A DNA stretch of 64,000 nt from Streptomyces sp. NBC_01439 (GTDB lineage Bacteria > Actinomycetota > Actinomycetes > Streptomycetales > Streptomycetaceae). Position 1 is the stretch's first letter; each line of letters begins with the position of its first letter. A program made the position numbers and the translations under genes. The notes under the pieces are model-generated. The model was not told the origin of the DNA. It saw only the letters and a program-made list of their open reading frames with translations, and made no database searches. Where the stretch lies: assembly GCF_036227605.1 (NCBI RefSeq), contig NZ_CP109487.1, positions 6,943,501 through 7,007,500 on the forward strand, read 5' to 3'. Of this stretch, positions 58,439 to 64,000 are shown piece after piece.

Positions 58439-58930
58439 TCAGGACGAACGGCCCGGTGCCGGGGCGGCCGTGGACGGTGTGGCGAGGAGGTCCCGCACGG
58501 CCTGGTGGTCCTCGTGCCCGACGAGCGCGGCGGACAACTGCTGTGCCACCGGGTCGGAGTGCGGGTGCTCGCCGCGCTCGGCGGCCTGCTGACGGCGGAG
58601 GCGGACGACGTCCCATGCCCGGTCATTCGACGCGTTCACGGCGGCCGTGGCGTCCCGGGCGGTGGTGAGGGCGGCGAGGACGTCCGCCAGGTCGTGCCCG
58701 GCGACATGCTCGCGCACCAGGGCCTCCAGCACGGCCGGGGCCGACGGGGAGTCGTGCCGGTCGTCGTGGTGCCAGTCGCAGCCGTCCAGCGGGCAGGCGA
58801 GGCACGTCCACCACTGCCGGTGGCCGAAGGCGTAGTGCGGGGCCCGGCCGCGGTCGGCCTTCCACCGGCCCGCGTGTGCGGCGGCCGCGGTGAACGGGGC
58901 GAGGGAAAGGCCGGCGATCGTCTCGGTCAC
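58439..58930 (-). CDS. phage protein with Cys/His cluster, unknown
   Basis: 163 residues. WWTCLACPLDGCDWHHDDRHD near residue 45 has three Cys and several His and probably binds zinc. The rest is helical. Immediately downstream of, and probably co-transcribed with, the tyrosine recombinase gene (three bases between). Function unknown. Confidence 0.75.
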   Translation of the reverse strand: MTETIAGLSLAPFTAAAAHAGRWKADRGRAPHYAFGHRQWWTCLACPLDGCDWHHDDRHDSPSAPAVLEALVREHVAGHDLADVLAALTTARDATAAVNASNDRAWDVVRLRRQQAAERGEHPHSDPVAQQLSAALVGHEDHQAVRDLLATPSTAAPAPGRSS

Positions 58931-58933
58931 GGG

Positions 58934-60172
58934 TCAGCTCTCCTCGGCGGCGGCGCGGGCCGCAGTGAACGGGTTGTCGGTCCGGCCCCGGGCCGGCGCC
59001 AGATAGTGCTTCTCCACGGTCCGGGAACCCGGCTTCCAACGGCCCTGTGCGGTCGGGTCCTGGCCGAGCCGGGCGAGGTACTGCGCGGGGCCGCGGCGGA
59101 GGCCATGCGCGGTCAGCTTGGCCAGGACGGCGCGGGCCGGGTCGTCGTCCGGCAGCGGCGCAGCGGCGGCCTCGGCACGGGCCTTGACGATGTCGCCGAT
59201 GGTCGCCGGGGTGAGGAAGTCGCCGCGCTTGCGGGTCGGGATGGCGCCGGTCCTGGTGACGGCGCGGAACACCGGGCCGGAGGTGTGGCCCTGGCGGCGC
59301 AGCTCGGCGAGCCAGGCGGACATGCGGCGCACCGGGCAGACGGCCGGGTTGTCAGGGTCCGCCGGCACGAACGTGTCCTCGCCCTCGGCCTCCTGGTCGG
59401 TCTTGGAGTACGCGACGTGGACCGTGACGCCGTCCTCCTCGACGGTGAGCCGCTCGATCGTGAGGTGCGCCAGCTCGGAGCGGCGGGAGAGCATCCCCCA
59501 CCCGAGGGTGAGCAGCGCGGCGTCCCGCAGGGCGACGACCTGCCCGCCCGGGGTCGGCGCGGCACAGGTGGCCACGAGGGAGCCGAGGAGCGACGGGGTG
59601 ACCGGCGGGGCCTTCCTCGGTGCGCGATTGGCCCGGCTTCGGGCGTGCTTCCGGACCATCTTCCCGGCCTCCTTGGTGCCCGGCTTCTGGTCGTCCGGGT
59701 GCTGGGAGCGGATCGCGGACATGTGGACGCGGATGGTGGCGGGCGAGGCGTCGGCCCGCACGAGGTGCCCGACGTACTCGGTGAACGTCGCCGTGGTGCA
59801 CGGCAGCGGCACCCGGCCCTCGGCGGCGCACCACTCCCCGAACTTCTTCCATGCGGAGGTGTACGTGCGGGAGGTGTTCGCCGGGGGCGCGTCGTCGAGG
59901 AGCTCGGCCGTCTCCTGGGAGATCCGGAAATCCGCCTCGCTGTACGTCGGGGCGTCCGCCGTGGTCGGCACGGCCTGGCCGGGGCGGAGCATCGTGTGAC
60001 GGTTCACCAGCGGCCGGGCGGCCGGGGCCGGGTCGGCGACGGCGGGCAGGAGGTCCACGTCGATGAACGGGCGCGGGTGCTTGCCCGGGTCGGCCGGCAC
60101 CGGGAACAGTCCCTCACCGTCCTCGACCACCTCGGCGTCGACCACCTCCGTGTCGGCCGGTTCGGCCGTCAC
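58934..60172 (-). CDS. tyrosine recombinase / site-specific integrase
   Basis: 412 residues, GTG start overlapping the upstream stop (GTGA). A SAM-like core-binding domain at ~95-175 (TYTSAWKKFGEWCAAEGRVPLP, ATIRVHMSAIRSQH). The catalytic domain at ~190-400 has Arg I in LSRRSELAHLTIERL, the HxxR motif in TAHGLRRGPAQYLARLG and the likely nucleophile Tyr in RTVEKHYLAPARG. It is the second recombinase of the element besides the serine integrase. It could resolve multimers, invert DNA or serve another att site. Confidence 0.88.
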   Translation of the reverse strand: MTAEPADTEVVDAEVVEDGEGLFPVPADPGKHPRPFIDVDLLPAVADPAPAARPLVNRHTMLRPGQAVPTTADAPTYSEADFRISQETAELLDDAPPANTSRTYTSAWKKFGEWCAAEGRVPLPCTTATFTEYVGHLVRADASPATIRVHMSAIRSQHPDDQKPGTKEAGKMVRKHARSRANRAPRKAPPVTPSLLGSLVATCAAPTPGGQVVALRDAALLTLGWGMLSRRSELAHLTIERLTVEEDGVTVHVAYSKTDQEAEGEDTFVPADPDNPAVCPVRRMSAWLAELRRQGHTSGPVFRAVTRTGAIPTRKRGDFLTPATIGDIVKARAEAAAAPLPDDDPARAVLAKLTAHGLRRGPAQYLARLGQDPTAQGRWKPGSRTVEKHYLAPARGRTDNPFTAARAAAEES

Positions 60173-60396
60173 TGGTCGGCCTGCTCGGGAAGGTGGCGCG
60201 CGCCCTGGACGCGTAGGACCCGGGTCGCATCGGCCGGGCTGACGTTCGGGTTGTCGAGGAGTGCCCCCAGTGCGGACCAGCCGAGGATGGCACGGGCGCG
60301 GACGTCGTATGGCTCCTCGCCGGGCGGAACGTCGAGGACGTCGCGGAGGACGGACAGCAACTCGCGGACCTCGGGGGAAAGGCGGGCGTTCGGCAT
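60169..60396 (-). CDS. small protein coupled to the tyrosine recombinase
   Basis: 75 residues from the ATG at 60396, behind GGAAGG. Helical (SPEVRELLSVLRDVLDV, ADATRVLRVQGARHLPEQ), no HTH clearly seen. First gene of the minus-strand recombinase operon, four-base overlap with the recombinase. Could be an accessory or directionality factor, by position only. Confidence 0.65.
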   Translation of the reverse strand: MPNARLSPEVRELLSVLRDVLDVPPGEEPYDVRARAILGWSALGALLDNPNVSPADATRVLRVQGARHLPEQADQ

Positions 60397-60417
60397 GGTT
60401 GACCTTCCGTCATCTCG

Positions 60418-60445
60418 ACTCGGTATAAGGGAAATTATAGCGAGT
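60418..60445. promoter_or_regulatory. AT-rich palindromic operator before the recombinase operon
   Basis: ACTCGGTATAA and TTATAGCGAGT form an inverted repeat with one mismatch around GGGAAA. On the minus strand it includes TATAAT, a possible -10 for the recombinase operon. The rest of 60,446-60,657 shows no gene. Confidence 0.55.
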
Positions 60446-60657
60446 TGACCGACGCTGGGGGCCGTTACGCGCACATAGGCGCCGCCAATCGCCCCTCCCT
60501 GTCCCCACCTGTCCCGACTCTGGGCAGTCCCCGCACCGCCGTCCTGACGAGCACGCCGCCCGACACGGACTGAAATTCGAGTGCAGGGGCTCAGCTGCGC
60601 GCGGTCTGCCGATACGGGACGCTGCGGGCGAGATGGGACCTGAGGGGAGCGAGCGTC

Positions 60658-62253
60658 ATGTTCCGTGCTGAACACGCCGAGTGGGGACGACTCCACTCGT
60701 ACCTGCCTGATCTGGGGTGCGGGCGGCGGTGGGAGGACGTCTACAAGGTGAAGCCGTCGCGGCTCGCGTGTGGTGAGTGTGCCTGGCCGATGCATGCTCG
60801 GCTGTCGCGGCGGCGGGTGCCGCACTTTGCGCACCAGCCGGGGGCGCCGGAGTGCGAGGCCGGCGGGGAGTCACCCGATCACCTCTACCTGAAGTGGTGC
60901 CTGCTCGTGGCGGCGCAGGAGGCCGGCGCGGTCGCCGCGGACGAGGTGCCGGGGCCGGGCGGGGCGTGGAAGGCCGACGTCCTCGCGAGTGATCCGGGCG
61001 GGCGGTGGCGGATGGCGTTGGAGGCGCAGTTGGCGGTGAAGACGGCGGAGGAGATCCGGGGGCGGTCGGAACGGATGCTCGTCGACGGGGTGCCGTCCAT
61101 CTGGTTCTGCTACCGGCGGGCGCCGTGGCTGGGTGTGGTGCCGTCCGTGCGGCTGGGTGACGCCCACGGTGTGCCCGTGGTGCTGGAGGGCCTGGCCCGG
61201 TTCGCGGGCGGTGTGTGGGTCAAGGGTGACCCGATGACCCTGGTCAAGTTCCTGCGCCTGGTCTTCGACCGGCAGATGGTTCCGTACAGCCCGGAGCGGC
61301 GGGCCGGGGGCCTCGTCCTCGACACGCTGTGGGTGGACGGCCGGTGTCTGCGGGCGGAGGCCGACTACCGGAAGTCGCAGGAGAAGGCGCGGGCGAGGCA
61401 GGAGGCGGAGCGGTCACGGGAAGAGGAGACGCGGGCACGGGAGGACGCGGAGCAGCGCCAGGCGGAGGAGGAGGCCCGGGCCGCCGACGCCCGCCGGGTG
61501 AAGGAGGACGCGGTGCTGGACGCCCGGCTGGACGAGGAGGAGGAGGTGGCCGGCCCGTCGTGGCGGCTGACCGGGGCGGAGGAACGGCGCCTTCGGCTCC
61601 AGCAGGTCACCCGGCGCATGGTGCGCCGGATCCTCGCCGTGGTGGAGCGCAAGCACCGGGCCGCCGGCCTGCCGCTGCCTTACCTCCCGCCGGCGGGGCA
61701 GGAGACGGTGGACCTGGCGAGGGATGCCCTGCTGCGGAAAGGGTTTCTGGCGGAGCACATCGGGCGGAGCGTCGCCGATGACCGGTACGCGGGTGGTCTC
61801 CCGCTGATGGGGGCGGGCTCCCATCCCGTCGCGGTCATCGACCCCGCCCCCGCCCGGGCCGGGTCCCGAGTCTTGGCCGCGACGGTGCTGGTGTTCACCG
61901 GGTGGGAGCTGCGGGACCGGTTCCTGGCGGAAGCCCCGCCCGCCCCGTGGGACGTCACCGACGAATACGTGACCCTCACCCTCGACGGTGTCCCGCCGGC
62001 GGCCGCGGCCGTGGTCGTCCCGGCGGCGACCCCGTTGCGGGTGTCCATCCCGCAGCAGCCGACCGGCACCGCCCGGACCGCCGGCCGTTGCGTCTGCGAG
62101 GCGCCGCGCCCGGTCGTCGAGTTCCCCGGCGGGCCCGAGGAGGTCGAGCCGTGCGAGGAGGTCACTCCGGCGTCGGCGTTCCTGACAGCCCGGTGCGCGG
62201 ACTGCGGCGGCCGCTATGACGGGCCGTGGCGCAGGGTCCCGGCCCGGGTGTAG
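60658..62253 (+). CDS. CoiA-like nuclease domain protein
   Basis: 531 residues. Residues ~35-200 resemble competence protein CoiA: a Cys pair with CGECAWPMHARLS, RRVPHFAHQPG, then ESPDHLYLKWCLLVAA, WKADVLAS and MALEAQLAVKTAEEI, which supply E/D...ExQ residues of a PD-(D/E)xK nuclease. A charged coiled coil follows (~250-310, ARQEAERSREEETRARED). The C terminus has two cysteine pairs (RCVCEA, RCADCGG). CoiA promotes recombination of incoming DNA in competent bacteria. In an actinophage-like element it may process DNA or act against rivals. Confidence 0.75.
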   Translation: MFRAEHAEWGRLHSYLPDLGCGRRWEDVYKVKPSRLACGECAWPMHARLSRRRVPHFAHQPGAPECEAGGESPDHLYLKWCLLVAAQEAGAVAADEVPGPGGAWKADVLASDPGGRWRMALEAQLAVKTAEEIRGRSERMLVDGVPSIWFCYRRAPWLGVVPSVRLGDAHGVPVVLEGLARFAGGVWVKGDPMTLVKFLRLVFDRQMVPYSPERRAGGLVLDTLWVDGRCLRAEADYRKSQEKARARQEAERSREEETRAREDAEQRQAEEEARAADARRVKEDAVLDARLDEEEEVAGPSWRLTGAEERRLRLQQVTRRMVRRILAVVERKHRAAGLPLPYLPPAGQETVDLARDALLRKGFLAEHIGRSVADDRYAGGLPLMGAGSHPVAVIDPAPARAGSRVLAATVLVFTGWELRDRFLAEAPPAPWDVTDEYVTLTLDGVPPAAAAVVVPAATPLRVSIPQQPTGTARTAGRCVCEAPRPVVEFPGGPEEVEPCEEVTPASAFLTARCADCGGRYDGPWRRVPARV

Positions 62254-62295
62254 CAGGTGGTCCTGGCCCCGTGCCGTCACACCTGCCGGCGCGTA

Positions 62296-62338
62296 GCTGC
62301 GCCCCCCGCTCCCCGCCAGGGAACGGGGGCGCCGCAGT
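62296..62338 (+). terminator. terminator, family copy 3
   Basis: CTGCG...CCCCCCGCTCCCC pairs with GGGAACGGGGG...CGCAG, the same inner sequence as the hairpins at 57913 and 58382. Follows the CoiA-like gene. Confidence 0.8.
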
Positions 62339-62360
62339 CTGTCAATGCAGGTCGTACAGG

Positions 62361-62506
62361 GTCCGCCCCACGCGGGCGAGGGCCAGCCCGGCCGCTTTCA
62401 AGCGTGACAATGTCACGCTTGGTCCGCCCCACTCGGGCGAGGGCCAGCCGCTCGAATCAAGTCTGATGTCATCAGGCTTGAAATCCGCCCCACGCGGGCG
62501 GGCCGG
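62361..62506. repeat. CRISPR-like mini-array: 28-base repeats at an exact 61-bp period with palindromic spacers
   Basis: Repeat 1 (62361-62388) and repeat 2 (62422-62449) differ at one base (ACGCGGGCG / ACTCGGGCG) and share the core CCGCCCCAC...GAGGGCCAGCC. A third, degenerate at its 3' side, starts at 62483. The two 33-base intervals each hold a palindrome beginning CAAG and ending CTTG (CAAGCGTGACA / TGTCACGCTTG, and CAAGTCTGATG / CATCAGGCTTG). The repeat itself can fold (CGCCC/GGGCG). No cas gene is in the window. It could be a phage mini-array, an RNA decoy, or tandem protein-binding sites. Confidence 0.6.
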
Positions 62507-63043
62507 TCAGCCTGCGGCGGTGGTGATCTCGTCCACCAGGGTGTCGACGTCCTCGCCGGCGGCCAGGGCGGCGAGCAGGCGGCCGAGGAGGGCGTCCTCT
62601 TCGTACAGGACCGTCATCGCCCGGCCGGTGGGGATCCTCGGCCCCGGGAAGACGTGCGTTCCGAGGCCGTTCAGGATCTCCTCGTGCGTGCTGACGGTCC
62701 GGCCGTCGTGTGGGGCCTGCTCCCGGGCCCACATCTGCGCGCGCAGCGTCGGCATCATCGCCTCGCGGACACTCTCGGCGGATACCGCCATGACGCCCCC
62801 GGCGGTGAGCACCTGGACGACGAGCTGATGCGCCGGGTCCTCGTGGTTGAACGAGCGGGACGGCAGGGAGCGGCCGCACCGCTGTTGCAGGACGGAGCAG
62901 GCGGCCGTGATGAACGGGGCGTGCTGCTCGCCGGTCCTGACGGTGCGCCGGGCGGTGGACAGGAGATCGGCGAGGAGTTCGGGGGTTGTCATCTCCCGGC
63001 ATGCCTGCTGCACCGGATTGGCGGGGGCGGTCGTGGTCGGCAT
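62507..63043 (-). CDS. phage protein, unknown
   Basis: 178 residues from the ATG at 63043, behind GAGAGGAA. Helical throughout (QQACREMTTPELLADLLSTARRTV, ALLGRLLAALAAGEDVDTLVDEI). No motif recognised. Last gene of the minus-strand block that enters from the right edge; its stop abuts the 61-bp-period repeats. Confidence 0.7.
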   Translation of the reverse strand: MPTTTAPANPVQQACREMTTPELLADLLSTARRTVRTGEQHAPFITAACSVLQQRCGRSLPSRSFNHEDPAHQLVVQVLTAGGVMAVSAESVREAMMPTLRAQMWAREQAPHDGRTVSTHEEILNGLGTHVFPGPRIPTGRAMTVLYEEDALLGRLLAALAAGEDVDTLVDEITTAAG

Positions 63044-63135
63044 CGTGGGTTCCTCTCGGTAGGGGTGGGTCAGCTGTCTGCGGTGAGGGTGTGCGGGGCG
63101 CACGGGTGGTGAGCGCCCGGACGGGGGCCGGCCTT

Positions 63136-63498
63136 TCACTGCCCGGCCCGCGCCTCCGCCTCGCGGCCCTGCTCGATGAGCCTCGTCAAGTCCTCGGCGG
63201 TGACGGTCCCGCCCTTCGGCTCGGGCGCGGCCGCGGTGAGGCCGAGTAGGTCGGCCTGGCGGTCGATGAGCCGCAGTGCCAGCCCGGCCGCCGTCACGTC
63301 GCCGCCCATGGCTTTGGGCCACACGCGGGCGAGGAGGGTCTCAAGGCGGGCGTTCAGCAGGATGCGCTGCTCGGCGTCGGTCGCGTCGGGGGTGTCCATC
63401 AGCGCGCCGAGCGTCGCCAGCTCGGGCAGCGGCGGGAGGTCGGTGCAGCCCGGGGCGCCGGCCTCCAGCCGGGACAGCCGGGCGGGGATACGAGACAT
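63136..63498 (-). CDS. small phage protein, possible small-terminase-like fragment
   Basis: 120 residues. MSRIPARLSRLEAG, then WPKAMGGDVTAAGLALRLIDRQADLLGL, a helical block that resembles the helix following the HTH in small terminase or DNA-packaging proteins (GD..A...LL.I..R.A.LLGL). That resemblance is weak evidence. Start overlaps the upstream stop by one base. Confidence 0.62.
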   Translation of the reverse strand: MSRIPARLSRLEAGAPGCTDLPPLPELATLGALMDTPDATDAEQRILLNARLETLLARVWPKAMGGDVTAAGLALRLIDRQADLLGLTAAAPEPKGGTVTAEDLTRLIEQGREAEARAGQ

Positions 63499-63677
63499 CA
63501 GCGGATCCTCTCGGGGGGTCGGATGATCGGGAGCAGTTCGGCGAGGAGCCGTTCGTACGCGGGCGGGTCGTCGCGCTCCACCTCGGCCAGGAGTGCCAGC
63601 ACCTCGGCGCCCAGGGCGACGACCTCGGCGCGGCGGCGCTCCAGCCGCAGCAGCCGGGCATGCAGGCCGGCGCTCAC
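63498..63677 (-). CDS. small phage protein, unknown
   Basis: 59 residues, GTG at 63677, overlapping the upstream stop by four bases. A single helical, coiled-coil-like segment (LHARLLRLERRRAEVVALGAEVLALLAEVE). Part of a chain of coupled tiny genes. Confidence 0.6.
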   Translation of the reverse strand: MSAGLHARLLRLERRRAEVVALGAEVLALLAEVERDDPPAYERLLAELLPIIRPPERIR

Positions 63678-63904
63678 AGCAGGGCGCGCCCGTCGACCCC
63701 GGGCACGTCGTACCGGATGACCCGGCCGCCGGTGATGGTGGTCAGCTCCAGCCGCTCCGCGTCCAGCCACGCATAGGACCGGTACAGGGCCGTCGCGGGG
63801 GTGAGGGGCGGCCCGTAGCGGGCGGCCTCCTCCTCGGCGTCGTACGGGATGCGGGAGGGGGCGGTGACGCGCTCCAGGCGCTGCACGCGGCGGGTCAGGC
63901 TCAC
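63674..63904 (-). CDS. small phage protein, unknown
   Basis: 76 residues, GTG at 63904, overlapping the upstream stop by four bases. SLTRRVQRLERVTAPSR at the N terminus, then a likely beta hairpin (ERLELTTITGGRVIRYDVPG). No family recognised. Confidence 0.6.
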   Translation of the reverse strand: MSLTRRVQRLERVTAPSRIPYDAEEEAARYGPPLTPATALYRSYAWLDAERLELTTITGGRVIRYDVPGVDGRALL

Positions 63905-64000
63905 GACGTCCCGCCCTCGTCCCGGCACGACGTCGCCGCCTCCAGCAACGCCACGCGCTCCTCCAGCTCGACGTGCTCGGCGAGGCGGGGCAGCAGCGTC
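63901..64000 (-). CDS. C-terminal end of another small phage protein
   Basis: The minus strand is open from the right edge to a TGA at 63901 and encodes LAEHVELEERVALLEAATSC, coiled-coil-like. The four-base overlap with the next gene start fits the pattern of its neighbours. The start lies outside the window. Confidence 0.5.
   Translation of the reverse strand, partial: TLLPRLAEHVELEERVALLEAATSCRDEGGTS

Larger units (their letters stand above)
47180..64000. mobile_element. integrated phage-like element, left part
   Basis: Begins inside the broken MBL-fold gene and continues past the window. It holds a serine integrase, repressor/Cro-like switch, early phage-type genes, a tyrosine recombinase, a CoiA-like nuclease and a minus-strand block of tiny overlapping genes. 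No terminase, capsid or conjugation gene is in view, so prophage is likely but not proved. Confidence 0.85.

Noticed and set aside
62290..62360. A fourth CRISPR-like repeat 61 bases before 62361
   Set aside because: That position is the terminator hairpin of the CoiA-like gene and does not match the repeat.

Overview
The window is high-GC actinobacterial DNA and reads as a Streptomyces chromosome. GC-rich codons dominate, GTG starts are common, and there are Streptomyces-typical families: a long chaplin, an SPW_0924/DUF3068 pair, PAC2, DUF6343, DUF2293 and duplicated TerD proteins. The core gene order polA - rpsA - coaE - uvrB also fits. Everything was read by eye; no database search was run.

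Bases 1-47,180 are host chromosome. In order they hold the start of an FdhF/YdeP molybdopterin oxidoreductase, polA, a DUF4184 membrane protein, a secreted lytic transglycosylase with a Thr-Pro tail, a secreted beta-helix protein, the SPW_0924/DUF3068 pair, hrpB helicase, a methyltransferase, and rpsA behind a near-consensus promoter with a structured leader. Next come PAC2, coaE, a TPR protein, small membrane and secreted proteins, a membrane-anchored HTH protein, a coupled SNF2 helicase / SWIM zinc-finger pair, and a 1656-residue DUF4011-helicase-nuclease that looks like single-gene phage defence. These are followed by HAD, chaplin, DUF2293, cupin and WGR proteins, a uridine kinase-like protein, a pseudouridine catabolic pair (PfkB kinase + psuG), a second methyltransferase, a cupin, an MFS exporter, an alkyltransferase, a secreted glycerophosphodiesterase, uvrB, two TerD-family proteins, and a TerC metal exporter under a yybP-ykoY manganese riboswitch. 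The host part ends with an MHS-type MFS transporter and the 3' stub of an MBL-fold hydrolase.

The MBL-fold gene is cut at about 47,180 by an integrated phage-like element that runs past the right edge. Its left end carries a protein of five zinc-ligand repeats plus a GIY-YIG-like nuclease domain, translationally coupled to a large serine integrase. Then comes a repressor/Cro-like switch with repeated operators and a leaderless repressor promoter. The early genes on the plus strand are a wHTH/zinc-finger protein, a Spo11/TopoVI-A-like Toprim protein, a protein with an HPD J-like tail, small phage proteins and a zinc-ribbon protein. They are separated by recurrent hairpins. A second, tyrosine-type recombinase lies on the minus strand, followed by a CoiA-like nuclease. 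Between the CoiA-like gene and a minus-strand block of small overlapping genes (62.5-64 kb) is a short array of 28-base repeats with an exact 61-bp period and palindromic 'spacers'.

The most unusual items are this CRISPR-like mini-array, the zinc-repeat/GIY-YIG protein coupled to the integrase, the Spo11-like phage protein, the two unlike recombinases in one element, and the DUF4011-helicase-nuclease.
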